Shown here: positions 1 to 8,640 of the stretch, one piece after another | Numbering within the stretch: the first letter of the stretch is position 1 | Layout of the letters: each line of letters starts with the position of its first letter | DNA from: Bacteroidota bacterium | Lineage (GTDB): Bacteria; Bacteroidota; Ignavibacteria; Ignavibacteriales; Melioribacteraceae | Length of the DNA stretch: 24,238 nt | Reading direction: 5' to 3' | NCBI GenBank assembly: GCA_023447335.1 | Contig: JAEXOD010000234.1 | Location: forward strand, 1 to 24,238 | Program-made: the position numbers and the translations under genes | The notes under the pieces: model-generated | The model's database searches: none | What the model was told of the DNA's origin: nothing | What the model saw: only the letters and a program-made list of their open reading frames with translations

Positions 1-144
1 AAGAGAAGAGTAGAATTATTCCACAATACTACTGCACCTGTTATTAATTATTATCAAGAAAAAGTTAAAGTAATAATTATTGACGGTACTAAATCAATTA
101 AAGAAGTTTCTTCAAGAATTTTTGAAGAATTAGGTATAAATTAG
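1..144 (+). CDS. adk: Adenylate kinase, C-terminal fragment (5' end outside window)
   Basis: An open frame enters at base 1 and runs 47 codons to a TAG stop at 142-144. The residues match the C-terminal end of adenylate kinase: RRVELFHNTTAPVINYY, then a short strand, IDGT, and a final helix, corresponding to the family pattern R-x(4)-Y-x(3)-T-x-P-x(2)-x-YY...IDG. The enzyme interconverts ATP + AMP and 2 ADP in the cytoplasm. The core P-loop and lid lie outside the window, so the call rests on the tail only. It is one of only two plus-strand genes here. Its stop codon overlaps the stop of the minus-strand ftsE by three bases, so the two genes converge with no room for a terminator between them. 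Confidence 0.8.
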   Translation, partial: KRRVELFHNTTAPVINYYQEKVKVIIIDGTKSIKEVSSRIFEELGIN

Positions 145-815
145 TTTTTAGTTTTAAGTATAACTTGAGTTGCGGTACCGTTGTTTATTTTAATTATTTT
201 TGATTCAACTTTCTTTACTAAATCGTAATTATGAGTTGCACATAAAATAGCAGTACCGCGACTATTTATTTTTTTAAGAATATTTATTATTTCTTCACCC
301 GTTTCCGGGTCTAGATTTCCGGTAGGTTCGTCAGCTAATATTAAAAGAGGCTCGTTAATTATTGCCCGGGCAATTGCTATTCGCTGTTTCTCTCCCCCAC
401 TAAGTTCAGAAGGATAATTATTTTGTTTATGATTTAGACCAACATCTGTTAGTGCATTAATTATTTTTTTCCTAATAGATAATATTGGGCTTTCGGTGAC
501 TCTTAATACTAATTCCAAATTATCATAAATCGTACGATCTTCCAATAACTTAAAATCTTGGAAAATAACACCCATCTTCCTTCTTAGAAATGGAATCTCT
601 TTGGCTTTAATTGTAGAAGATCTAAAATTAATAAACTCCACTTCCCCCTCATCGGCAAATTTATCCATATATATAAGTTTTAATAAAGACGTTTTTCCGC
701 TTCCGCTTTTACCTATTAAAAAAGTAAAATCATTGGGATTTAATGTTAAAGAAATATTCTTTAAAATCGGTTGATTGTCATATCCAAATGAAACATTTTT
801 TATATTAAGCAACAT
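141..815 (-). CDS. ftsE: FtsE, cell-division ABC transporter ATPase
   Basis: This is a single ABC ATPase domain of about 224 residues, the usual FtsE length. Numbered from the GTG, it has Walker A GKSGSGKT (37-44), Q-loop FQDF (about 87-90), signature LSGGEKQR (140-147), Walker [12 protein letters not shown] (161-171) with the catalytic Glu, and H-loop His197. The stretch [22 protein letters not shown] is typical of FtsE rather than of LolD-type exporters. FtsE normally pairs with the membrane protein FtsX to control peptidoglycan hydrolases at the septum; no ftsX is in the window. I place the start at ATG 815-813, because AAGAGG sits 5 nt upstream. An in-frame GTG at 821-819 would add two residues and overlap the methyltransferase stop. 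It is the last gene of block 2 and probably translationally coupled to the gene before it. Confidence 0.88.
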   Translation of the reverse strand: MLLNIKNVSFGYDNQPILKNISLTLNPNDFTFLIGKSGSGKTSLLKLIYMDKFADEGEVEFINFRSSTIKAKEIPFLRRKMGVIFQDFKLLEDRTIYDNLELVLRVTESPILSIRKKIINALTDVGLNHKQNNYPSELSGGEKQRIAIARAIINEPLLILADEPTGNLDPETGEEIINILKKINSRGTAILCATHNYDLVKKVESKIIKINNGTATQVILKTKN

Positions 816-817
816 TA

Positions 818-1537
818 TCACCTCTTAATTAAAACGAATTGAATTCTATCATTCTCAGGATTAGCATCATCAAACGTAAAGGCATTAAAACAATCTTTAA
901 TGTATAATTTTGTTCCTTCTAACGCTTTGAAATACTCTTCAAATCGATATATTTTTTGTAAGTGTATTTCTTCAAAATGTTTACCGTCGGGACCCATTAT
1001 ATAAAAAATATTTTCATGAATTCTCTTCTTTTTGTTGTATTTATTGGACTGAGAATAAAAATATCCGTTAAATACTCCCTCTCTGTTAAGCTCTTTTTCT
1101 ACAATATAACTGTTGTTTTCTAGAGCAACATCAAAAGTAAAGCAACCTCCTTTTTCAAGTAATCTTTCTATTTGAGAAAAGAAACATTTCAATTTCTTAA
1201 ATTCTAATATATAATTAACACTATCAAAAGTTGAATAGATAAACGAAAATTTATTTTTAAACGGCATAGCTGTCATATCGCAACAAACTTTTAATATCAA
1301 CGATTGCGACGTTGCCAACATTGAATTAGATTTATCGGTAATTATCAAGTTTTCAAACTTTTCAGCTAAAAAGCCCGCAATTAAACCACTTCCTGCTGCA
1401 ATTTCTAATACACACCCGTTTTTTTTTACATTATCTTTGTAAATATCGAAAATATAATCTGCCCATGAATCGTATTGAATATCATTCATCAAATGGTTAT
1501 ATATTTGAGCAACAATTTTATAATTATTTACTAACAT
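818..1537 (-). CDS. Class I SAM-dependent methyltransferase, substrate unknown
   Basis: This 239-residue soluble protein has a Rossmann-type methyltransferase core. SAM motif I is VLEIAAGSG (about 43-51), followed by an acidic residue at the end of strand 2 (ITDKSNSM, Asp68) and CCDMTAMPF (Asp87) at the position that usually contacts adenine. The N-terminal pattern YNHLMNDIQYDSWADYI is the type seen in YqeM-like methyltransferases, whose substrates are largely unknown. Nothing in the sequence gives the methyl acceptor: there is no NPPY-type motif for DNA or protein-glutamine methylation and no RNA-binding domain. It overlaps the 3' end of pdxA by 7 bases and lies just upstream of ftsE, so it is probably co-transcribed and coupled with both. 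The start is ATG with no strong Shine-Dalgarno sequence. Confidence 0.8.
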   Translation of the reverse strand: MLVNNYKIVAQIYNHLMNDIQYDSWADYIFDIYKDNVKKNGCVLEIAAGSGLIAGFLAEKFENLIITDKSNSMLATSQSLILKVCCDMTAMPFKNKFSFIYSTFDSVNYILEFKKLKCFFSQIERLLEKGGCFTFDVALENNSYIVEKELNREGVFNGYFYSQSNKYNKKKRIHENIFYIMGPDGKHFEEIHLQKIYRFEEYFKALEGTKLYIKDCFNAFTFDDANPENDRIQFVLIKR

Positions 1538-2505
1538 TTTTTTCTGTTATTTATTATTTTTACAGCCCAATTATAAGCATGTAAGATACTTTTGGGATTA
1601 GCAACCATCTTTCCGGTTATGTCATATGCTGTGCCATGATCAGGAGAAGTTCTAACAATTGGTAAACCCGCTGTATAATTTACTCCCTTATCAAATGCTA
1701 TATATTTAAACGGAATTAATACTTGATCGTGGTACATGCCAAGTGTTAAATCAAATTTCTTGAATTTTTTATCGCCAAAATAGGCGTCCGGTACAAACGG
1801 ACCAAATAATGAATTATCGTTATCAATAATTTTGGAAATCACATTAATCTCTTCATCCCCTATTTCTCCGTTTTCTCCTGCATGAGGATTTAATCCCAGT
1901 ACTGCAATGGTAGCAGATTCGATTCCGAAATCGAACTTAAGACTTTGCTTAAGAGTTTGAATTACATTATAAAGAAGATCTTCATTTAATAACTTTGAAA
2001 CATTTTTTATTGGTTCATGAATTGTAACAAGTGCTACTAAAAATTTTGGGGAAATGAATGTCATCACGGGAGTTTTAACTCCATATCTATCGGCAATAAG
2101 TTCAGTATGACCCGGGAAATTTATTCCCGCTTTTTTTATTGCATACTTTGAGATAGGAGCAGTAACTATACCATCAGCAATGTTTTTGTCAACAAAATCC
2201 AAAGATTTTAAAAGCGATTCAAAACTTGCTCTTCCCGAATCTTCGGTTGGTATTCCGGGTTCAAATTTTACTGAAGGTAAAAGATTTATTATTACATTGG
2301 CTTTATAATTCTTAACTATAGTATTATTGTTGAAAATTTGATAATAAATATTATTTGGAATTTGATTAATATAATTTTCAAAAATGTTTTCCGGAATAGA
2401 TAGTATGAACTTGTTATTCTTGTTTGCTTTAAGCTGTATCAGCTTTATAGATATTTCCGGACCTATACCGTTTGTGTCACCGCATGATAGGGCAATTATA
2501 CTCAT
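1531..2505 (-). CDS. pdxA: PdxA, 4-hydroxythreonine-4-phosphate dehydrogenase
   Basis: PdxA oxidises 4-phosphohydroxy-L-threonine with NAD(P) in the DXP-dependent route to pyridoxal phosphate. The 324-residue length fits the family. The opening SCGDTNGIGPEI is diagnostic, as are PGHTE (about 131-135, substrate contact), the three metal-binding histidines in TIHEP (His163), NPHAGE (His208) and MYHDQ (His259), and RTSPDHGTAYDITGK near the end. All catalytic positions I know are present. The start is ATG with GGTGA 7 nt upstream, lying inside the last codons of the GWxTD gene two bases away. A paralogous subfamily acts on 4-phospho-threonate, and I cannot exclude it from sequence alone, but no four-carbon sugar-acid genes are nearby. 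Confidence 0.9.
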   Translation of the reverse strand: MSIIALSCGDTNGIGPEISIKLIQLKANKNNKFILSIPENIFENYINQIPNNIYYQIFNNNTIVKNYKANVIINLLPSVKFEPGIPTEDSGRASFESLLKSLDFVDKNIADGIVTAPISKYAIKKAGINFPGHTELIADRYGVKTPVMTFISPKFLVALVTIHEPIKNVSKLLNEDLLYNVIQTLKQSLKFDFGIESATIAVLGLNPHAGENGEIGDEEINVISKIIDNDNSLFGPFVPDAYFGDKKFKKFDLTLGMYHDQVLIPFKYIAFDKGVNYTAGLPIVRTSPDHGTAYDITGKMVANPKSILHAYNWAVKIINNRKKC

Positions 2506-2507
2506 AG

Positions 2508-3734
2508 CTATTTCACCAAAATGTAATCACCGGTTCCGGTTTTATCGGTAAAAATAAAAGTTTTACTTAAACTTTTATAAGTCCAAATTTCACTCACATC
2601 ATCTCTTGCTTTATATTCACGATCTATAAAATCGGGTTTACCATATTTTATATAAACAATTCCCCTATCGCTTTCAACACCTAGTTTGGATTTTAGAGAT
2701 CTAAAATTCATCTCGGTATAATCCACTCTCTGAAAAAACTCATTAAATTGTTTATTAAATTTAGTTTTAGAAGGAAATTTATTAGAAAAAATTGCCTTAA
2801 CTTTAGGGTAAAAATCTTCGTCTTTAACTCTGCTAAGTTTTGATACCGTATCTTGCGGAAATATAATACCCAAAGCAGAAATTACTATTTCTGGATAAGC
2901 TAAACTTTTTGGTTTACTTATCCATTCAGATTTAAGTTTGTAACTATTAACTTTACCATCAATAATTATATCGGTATTAAAATCTCCGTCATCCAAAAAT
3001 CGATTTAAGTTACTTAGCAAAAAAATATTATAATTCGAAAAAGATGTATCAACTTGTAATAAAATAGAGTTATTTTCTTCCTTATACTTAATCCCTCCCT
3101 TTAAATGAGATTTTAATTCTTCACTATATACAAGTTTGTCATCTTGTCGAATTTTTAATTCAATTTTTGAAGGTTTATTATATAATAAAAATAATAAAGA
3201 TGAGTTTTCGTCTTCAAATTTTACACTATTATTTTCATTTAATAAATATAATCCCCCATTTTTTTTGCTAACAGCAATAGGAGAATATAAAACTGAATCG
3301 AGCTTATTTTTAAGATCAATTTCAAACGGAGTACAAGGAACAGTTATATTCGTGTTATCTAAAGAAAGAAATGGTTTTATTGTATACTTTTTTTGATCAA
3401 ATGTAATTTTAGTAAAACCGTCGATTTTTAATACACTTGAATTTGTTAAATCGAATTCATCAACAGATAATTTAGATGTTCCGTATTCTCTTTTAATAAA
3501 ACCACTTTCATCAAATATTTCTAAAGATAAACTAAACCCGCTCAAAAAACGGTTATTTTCTTTTACAAAAACTAATTGATTATAAGGAAGAGAGTACGAT
3601 AAAAGACATAAATATTTATCATTATCTACAATTATATGATTTTCAAAATTAATTTTTGTAAAATAGTTTGTATTTTCTTGAGCGGTTATTGTCAAAAATA
3701 TTAAACAAAAAAATAAAATAAATAGCTTTTTCAC
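2508..3734 (-). CDS. Secreted GWxTD domain-containing protein, function unknown
   Basis: This 408-residue protein begins with a clear Sec signal peptide: KK, then a hydrophobic stretch of about 14 residues, with likely cleavage near TAQ-EN around residue 19. The middle (about 30-300) is rich in short beta-type segments and has no catalytic motif I recognise. The last 100 or so residues carry the GWxTD-type signature: DRGIVYIKYGKPDFID (about 355-370), then EIWTY, with Ile in place of the usual Gly before Trp, and a final beta region. The family is widespread in Bacteroidota, Chlorobiota and Ignavibacteria, and its role is not known. The start is GTG; no in-frame ATG gives a signal peptide. It sits 12 bases after rho and 2 bases before pdxA, so it shares their transcript. 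The product is probably periplasmic or outer-membrane associated. Confidence 0.78.
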   Translation of the reverse strand: MKKLFILFFCLIFLTITAQENTNYFTKINFENHIIVDNDKYLCLLSYSLPYNQLVFVKENNRFLSGFSLSLEIFDESGFIKREYGTSKLSVDEFDLTNSSVLKIDGFTKITFDQKKYTIKPFLSLDNTNITVPCTPFEIDLKNKLDSVLYSPIAVSKKNGGLYLLNENNSVKFEDENSSLLFLLYNKPSKIELKIRQDDKLVYSEELKSHLKGGIKYKEENNSILLQVDTSFSNYNIFLLSNLNRFLDDGDFNTDIIIDGKVNSYKLKSEWISKPKSLAYPEIVISALGIIFPQDTVSKLSRVKDEDFYPKVKAIFSNKFPSKTKFNKQFNEFFQRVDYTEMNFRSLKSKLGVESDRGIVYIKYGKPDFIDREYKARDDVSEIWTYKSLSKTFIFTDKTGTGDYILVK

Positions 3735-3746
3735 ATCAATAACAGA

Positions 3747-5003
3747 TTAGTTATTCATACTATTTAAAAACTCTTTATTATTTTTTGTTCCTCTCATTTT
3801 ATCTAATAAAAATTCCATAGCTTCAATCGGATCAAAATCACTAAGAATTTTTCTTAATATCCATATCTTGTTTAATTCTTCTTCTTTTAGCAATAATTCT
3901 TCTTTTCTAGTTCCGGATCTATTTACATCAATTGCCGGGAAAACTCTTCTATCAGCTAAATCACGATCTAGCACAACTTCCATGTTACCGGTACCTTTGA
4001 ATTCTTCAAAAATTACCTCATCCATTCTACTACCTGTATCAATTAAGGCTGTTGCTATAATTGTTAAACTACCGCCTTCTTCAATATTTCGAGCTGAACC
4101 AAAAAATCTTTTTGGTTTATGAAGTGCGTTTGAATCAACACCACCGGAAAGAATTCGTCCGCTATGAGGAATTACTGTATTGTGAGCACGAGCCAAACGT
4201 GTAATACTATCCAATAATATAACAACATCATCACCTGCTTCAACCATTCTTTTTGCCTTTTCAATAACCATATTTGCAACCTGAACGTGTCTTTCAGCAG
4301 GTTCGTCAAATGTTGAACTAATCACTTCTGCTTGAACTGAGCGCTGCATATCTGTTACTTCTTCAGGACGTTCATCAATTAATAACATTATTAATTTCAC
4401 TTCAGGATGATTTCTTGTAATTGAATTCGCAATTTTTTGTAATAGAATAGTTTTTCCGCTTTTAGGTGGAGAAACAATTAATCCACGCTGTCCTTTACCG
4501 ATTGGTGATAATAAATCCATAACTCTCATTGAGTATTCACCCGGCACACTTTCAAGTTTAATTCGTTTTGTAGGATATAACGGAGTTAAGTTATCAAAAA
4601 GTGTTCTCTCTTTTATCTCTTCAGGATTTTTACCGTTAACAGATTCAACTCTTAATAAAGCGAAAAATCTTTCCCCGTCTTTTGGTGATCGTACTTGACC
4701 TCGTATATAATCCCCTGTTCTCAATCCAAATCTTTTAATCTGAGAAGGAGAAACATAAATATCATCCGGAGATGGTAAATAATTGTAATCTGAAGAACGT
4801 AGAAATCCATATCCGTCCCCCAATACCTCTAGAACACCTTTCGAAAAGGTCATTCCGTCTTTTTGTGATTGAGCTTCTAGTATTTTGAAAATTAATTCTT
4901 GTTTGCGGTATTCGCTATACCCACCTATTCCAAAATCTTTTGCTATTTTGTATAAATCTACAATTTTTTTTGATTGGAGGTCGGAGATATCCATTTGAAT
5001 CAT
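3747..5003 (-). CDS. rho: Transcription termination factor Rho
   Basis: Rho is a hexameric RNA-dependent ATPase that ends transcription of untranslated RNA. The 418-residue length equals the E. coli protein. In order it has an N-terminal helical Rho_N region ([18 protein letters not shown], 9-26), a cold-shock-like RNA-binding domain (about 52-120, [14 protein letters not shown]...), Walker A SPPKSGKT (178-185), the catalytic Glu in DERPEEV (Glu211), Walker B VVILLD (260-265), the Q/R-loop [10 protein letters not shown] (281-290) and the conserved C-terminal [16 protein letters not shown] stretch. It lacks the long disordered insertion common between these domains in many Bacteroidetes Rho proteins. 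The start is the first ATG, with AAAGG 6 nt upstream; a second Met at position 4 has no such support. It is preceded by a 38-bp gap after folC. Confidence 0.96.
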   Translation of the reverse strand: MIQMDISDLQSKKIVDLYKIAKDFGIGGYSEYRKQELIFKILEAQSQKDGMTFSKGVLEVLGDGYGFLRSSDYNYLPSPDDIYVSPSQIKRFGLRTGDYIRGQVRSPKDGERFFALLRVESVNGKNPEEIKERTLFDNLTPLYPTKRIKLESVPGEYSMRVMDLLSPIGKGQRGLIVSPPKSGKTILLQKIANSITRNHPEVKLIMLLIDERPEEVTDMQRSVQAEVISSTFDEPAERHVQVANMVIEKAKRMVEAGDDVVILLDSITRLARAHNTVIPHSGRILSGGVDSNALHKPKRFFGSARNIEEGGSLTIIATALIDTGSRMDEVIFEEFKGTGNMEVVLDRDLADRRVFPAIDVNRSGTRKEELLLKEEELNKIWILRKILSDFDPIEAMEFLLDKMRGTKNNKEFLNSMNN

Positions 5004-5041
5004 ACTTAACCTTTATTATTTTTGTTATTAATTATTTCTAT

Positions 5042-6307
5042 TTAATTTTTATCTATCAAATTGTTTTTTATCTTTCCTAATAAGTAAATACTGCCTAAAA
5101 CAACTAAACAGTTTTCTTTATTCGAATAATCATTAACGAATTCTGAAATATATTTTTCAGGATAATCTAATTTAGTCCCGCTTATTCCAACACTATCCGC
5201 AATTTCAATTAAATTAGAAGCCTTTTCGGCTCTTTCATAGTCGATATCAACGAAATTAAATGAATCAAAAAGTGGTTTTATTTTTATTAACATTTCGGCA
5301 ATGTTTTTATCCTTCATCACACCAAAAATTACTTTGGTTTTATTAAACTTTGATCTTTCGTTAATAAATATTTCAACAAATGCGTTTATACTTTCGGTAT
5401 TATGTGCCGCTTCTAAAATAACAAGAGGGTTTGAATTTATTATTTCGTATCTACCCTGTAACCGACTATTTTTAAGAACATTGATAATACCCTTGTGCAA
5501 AATACTGCTTTTTATTAGTCCAAACGTTTCTATAACAGTTAATATTGCTAAGGATAAATTATGATATTGATGGATTCCTTTTAAAACCGGGTTATAAATA
5601 GTAAACTTAAAATTCTTTGTGTTAATATTACAAATATTTTTATAAAAAGCAATATAATTTTTTAATAAAAAAGGATAACTGTGTTTTTTATCACAGATAT
5701 TTAATAATTCTTCTTCTGCTTCTTCTTCTAATAAACCAATAAAACAATTAGTATTTTGTTTTATTATCCCTCCTTTTTCACTAGCAATCTCTTTAATGCT
5801 GTTTCCTAAAATATTAGTATGTTCTAAACTAATTGTTGTAATCACCGAAGCAAGAGGATTAATTACATTTGTCGCATCAAGTCTGCCACCAAGTCCTGTT
5901 TCAATTACTGCAATATCTATTTTACTATCATTAAAATACTTAAATGCTAATGCAGTGGTAATTTCAAAAAAAGTCGGATTATTCTTTTTAATATACTCAT
6001 CTAAGTCAGAAATAAAATTTATAATATAACTATCTTCAATCTCCTGTCCATTTATTCTAACACGTTCGTTAAATTTAATTAAATGTGGAGATGTATATAA
6101 ACCGACTTTATAACCTGATTCCTGTAAAATGCTTGAAATATACGATGAGACACTTCCTTTACCGTTTGAACCGGCAACATGAATGCTCTTAAAACTATTT
6201 TGCGGATTACCCAAAAAGTTTAATAAATTAGTAATTTTTTCCAATCCCAGTTTAATATCAAATTGGTGAAGGGAATAAATTTTACCCAAAATTTGTTCAA
6301 TATCCAT
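5042..6307 (-). CDS. folC: FolC, folylpolyglutamate / dihydrofolate synthase
   Basis: FolC is an ATP-dependent ligase that adds glutamate to dihydropteroate and/or folates. The 421 residues form a Mur-ligase-type fold. The P-loop is GSNGKGS (46-52), followed by YTSPHL (71-76), the diagnostic ETGLGGRLDATN (about 136-147), the central-domain SLEHTNILG, and the C-terminal domain with LEAAHN and FGVMKDKN. I cannot tell from sequence whether it performs both reactions. The start codon overlaps the pyrD stop as TAATG, so translation is probably coupled. Confidence 0.93.
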   Translation of the reverse strand: MDIEQILGKIYSLHQFDIKLGLEKITNLLNFLGNPQNSFKSIHVAGSNGKGSVSSYISSILQESGYKVGLYTSPHLIKFNERVRINGQEIEDSYIINFISDLDEYIKKNNPTFFEITTALAFKYFNDSKIDIAVIETGLGGRLDATNVINPLASVITTISLEHTNILGNSIKEIASEKGGIIKQNTNCFIGLLEEEAEEELLNICDKKHSYPFLLKNYIAFYKNICNINTKNFKFTIYNPVLKGIHQYHNLSLAILTVIETFGLIKSSILHKGIINVLKNSRLQGRYEIINSNPLVILEAAHNTESINAFVEIFINERSKFNKTKVIFGVMKDKNIAEMLIKIKPLFDSFNFVDIDYERAEKASNLIEIADSVGISGTKLDYPEKYISEFVNDYSNKENCLVVLGSIYLLGKIKNNLIDKN

Positions 6308-7224
6308 TAAATAATATATGAGGCGGTTAGCGTATTGATTTTGCTTATTGAATTTGTTTCACAATATTTAATTAAATCATTAAAAATTTCATTTGTCGCG
6401 AAAGGATTAATGAAATTAATAGTTCCAAGTTGTATCGCAGTTGCCCCGGCAATCATAAATTCTATTACATCTTTATAATCGCAAATTCCTCCGATTCCTA
6501 TTATAGGTATATCTACTTTGCGACTAATTTCGAACACCTTTGCAATCGCAACCGGTTTTATTGCCGGGCCGGAAAGTCCGCCGGTTATATTATTCAGTTT
6601 TGGTTTTCTAGAATAAATATCAAACGCAGCGCCCACCAATGTATTAATGGCACTAACAGCATCTGCACCGTTATCCTTAGCAATTTTTGCAAAATCTGAG
6701 ATATTCGCAGTATTAGGAGATAGTTTTAATATTATTGGTTTATCAGTAGCGCTTCTAACCTTTTCGGTAATAATACCGGCATATTTTACATCATTCCCAA
6801 ATATTAATCCGCCTTCTTTTACATTAGGACAAGATATATTTATTTCAAAAGCTTTAATTGAAGGTTGTTCGGTTAATATTTTTACACATTCAAAATACTC
6901 TTCTACCGTTCCTGCTGCAACGTTACATATCACTGCAGTATTTAGCGTTTCTAAGAACGGAATTTTCTCAGTAATAAATTCTTCGATACCAACATTTGCC
7001 AATCCAATAGCATTCAACATACCGGCGGTAGTTTCAAGAATTCTTTGAGGTTTGTTCCCTTTCCTTGGCTTTAAGGATACTGACTTTGTAACAATCCCCC
7101 CTAATTTATCAAAATCAACAAAATTTGCTATTTCAAATCCATAACCAACAGTACCGGATGCCAACAAAATGGGATTTTTAAGAGTTAAATTTCCTATGTT
7201 AACAGATAAATCTATTTGACTCAT
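6307..7224 (-). CDS. pyrD: Dihydroorotate dehydrogenase, class 1B catalytic subunit
   Basis: This enzyme oxidises dihydroorotate to orotate with FMN, the fourth step of pyrimidine synthesis. It is a 305-residue TIM barrel. It shows LASGTVGYG near residue 22, TKSVS (about 46-50), NISCPNVKEGG (about 129-139) with Cys132 as the catalytic base of class 1 enzymes, the FMN-phosphate region IPIIGIGGI and AGATAIQLGT (259-268), and LSGPAIKP. A Cys rather than Ser as base, the short length and the adjacent pyrK identify the class 1B, NAD-linked form, not the quinone-linked class 2 enzyme. Its ATG overlaps the pyrK stop as ATGA, consistent with assembly of a PyrD2-PyrK2 complex. Confidence 0.95.
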   Translation of the reverse strand: MSQIDLSVNIGNLTLKNPILLASGTVGYGFEIANFVDFDKLGGIVTKSVSLKPRKGNKPQRILETTAGMLNAIGLANVGIEEFITEKIPFLETLNTAVICNVAAGTVEEYFECVKILTEQPSIKAFEINISCPNVKEGGLIFGNDVKYAGIITEKVRSATDKPIILKLSPNTANISDFAKIAKDNGADAVSAINTLVGAAFDIYSRKPKLNNITGGLSGPAIKPVAIAKVFEISRKVDIPIIGIGGICDYKDVIEFMIAGATAIQLGTINFINPFATNEIFNDLIKYCETNSISKINTLTASYII

Positions 7225-7976
7225 AATTTAACTTCCTTGACATTAAAAATCGGACCGTCTTTACAAATCAATTTGTATTTATTTTCTTCATGAGTCTCAA
7301 TGGGACAACCTTGGCAGATACCAAATCCACAAGCCATTGCACTTTCGGTTGATATTTCGCCGTTTATGTTATAATTTTTGCAGAATTCTTGTACTGCCTT
7401 TAACATCGGATTTGGACCACAAGCAAAAATTTTTGAATTATTCGATTTTATTTTACCAACATTTTGAATTAAAAGATCAATAACATTCCCTTTTATTCCA
7501 AACGATCCATCATCTGTAGAAATTAAAGGATTTGATATACCAATATTAATTATTTCATTTTCAGTTCTAAAACCAAAAAAAGACAAAATTTGCTTATGTT
7601 TCAATTTTTTTAAAAGATAAGGGAAAGGAGCTATTCCTATGCCGCCTGAAACTATTAAAGCAACATCAAAATTTTCATCAAGATTAAAAGAATTACCTAA
7701 AGGACCTAAAATATCTAGTTTTTCACCGATGCGTTTTTGCGATATCATTTCTGTCCCTTTTCCGTGAATACTAACCATAAAGGAGACAATATCTTTATTA
7801 ACATCGCTCACGCTGAAAGGACGTCTTAATAATGGAATATAAGTATCACTAACTTTTATATTACAAAACTGCCCCGGTTTAATACTAGAGGCTAATTCAT
7901 CAATTCGACAACTAATAATAAAAGTAGATTTTGTAATCCTCTTATTCTCAGTTATTTCGCCAAAGTATTGTTTCAC
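7221..7976 (-). CDS. pyrK: Dihydroorotate dehydrogenase electron-transfer subunit PyrK
   Basis: PyrK passes electrons from the PyrD FMN through a [2Fe-2S] cluster and FAD to NAD. The 251 residues have the ferredoxin-reductase layout: FAD-binding RRPFS (51-55), the NAD-domain glycine loop GGIGIAP (111-117), CGPNPML (186-192), and a C-terminal cluster site with Cys216, Cys221, Cys224 and Cys238 (MACGFGICQGCP...LICKDG). All four ligands are present. The start is GTG; an in-frame TGA lies 6 bases upstream and there is no earlier option, and no good Shine-Dalgarno sequence is visible. It lies 10 bases after the RpiB-like gene and overlaps pyrD. Confidence 0.94.
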   Translation of the reverse strand: MKQYFGEITENKRITKSTFIISCRIDELASSIKPGQFCNIKVSDTYIPLLRRPFSVSDVNKDIVSFMVSIHGKGTEMISQKRIGEKLDILGPLGNSFNLDENFDVALIVSGGIGIAPFPYLLKKLKHKQILSFFGFRTENEIINIGISNPLISTDDGSFGIKGNVIDLLIQNVGKIKSNNSKIFACGPNPMLKAVQEFCKNYNINGEISTESAMACGFGICQGCPIETHEENKYKLICKDGPIFNVKEVKL

Positions 7977-7986
7977 AATTCAACCA

Positions 7987-8640
7987 TCAAAACTTATTAT
8001 TCAAAAAATATTCTTCTATTTTATTAATTTTATCTAATCTTTTTTGATGTCTCTCACCTAAAAAAGATGAATTGAGCCATACATCTAAAATACTTTTAAT
8101 TAGTTCGTCTCCTAACATTTTAGCGCCCATTACAATAATGTTGGAATTATTATGTTCGCGACTGCTTCGCGCTGAAAACTCATTGTAACATGTAGCAGCT
8201 CTTATACCGGGTAATTTATTCGCAGTAATTGCAGAAGGAATTCCTGTAGCATCTAATAAAATCCCGAAATCAGCTTCTTTAGTAGCAACTTTTTTGGCAA
8301 CTTCCAAAGCAAAATCCGGATAATCACACGATTTATCAGAGAATGTTCCTATATCCTCCACAATATAATTTTTAGATGTTAAAAACCTTTTAACAAACTC
8401 CTTCATTGCAAAACCGGTATGATCCGAACCTATAACGCATTTCAAATTACCAACATAATTTAATCTATTTAAATCTTTATTAGTTAATTCTTTATGTTTA
8501 TTATAGGTAAGTTCAATTTTTAATTCTTTTAATTTATCTTTTGCCAACGGAGTTATAATTGTTCCGGAGTCAACAAATAAAACCTTTGAACCGGTTCTAA
8601 ATAAATTTAAGACATCAGATTCAGTTATTAGTTTTTTCAT
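7987..8640 (-). CDS. RpiB/LacAB-family sugar-phosphate isomerase-like protein with N-terminal extension
   Basis: Residues about 67-213 are a complete RpiB/LacAB fold: GSDHTGF (71-77), CDYPDFA (105-111), ANKLPGIRAA (140-149), REHNNSN (161-167), ERHQKRLDKI near the end. Classical RpiB interconverts ribose-5-phosphate and ribulose-5-phosphate. Two things differ. First, about 65 extra residues precede the fold and contain ITESDV and SGTIITPLAKDKLKEL, a segment I associate with proteins of some microcompartment loci. Second, the active-site loop that reads GILICGTG in E. coli reads GILLDATG here, putting Asp130 where the catalytic Cys66 should be. From memory, RpiB-like proteins of some microcompartment operons also carry Asp there, but no shell-protein gene is in this window. 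The substrate is therefore uncertain. The start overlaps the manC stop as TAATG. Confidence 0.8.
   Translation of the reverse strand: MKKLITESDVLNLFRTGSKVLFVDSGTIITPLAKDKLKELKIELTYNKHKELTNKDLNRLNYVGNLKCVIGSDHTGFAMKEFVKRFLTSKNYIVEDIGTFSDKSCDYPDFALEVAKKVATKEADFGILLDATGIPSAITANKLPGIRAATCYNEFSARSSREHNNSNIIVMGAKMLGDELIKSILDVWLNSSFLGERHQKRLDKINKIEEYFLNNKF

Noticed and set aside
6647..7048. A 133-codon plus-strand open frame opposite pyrD
   Set aside because: It is antisense to a complete pyrD, has no ribosome binding site or motif, and is composition-driven.
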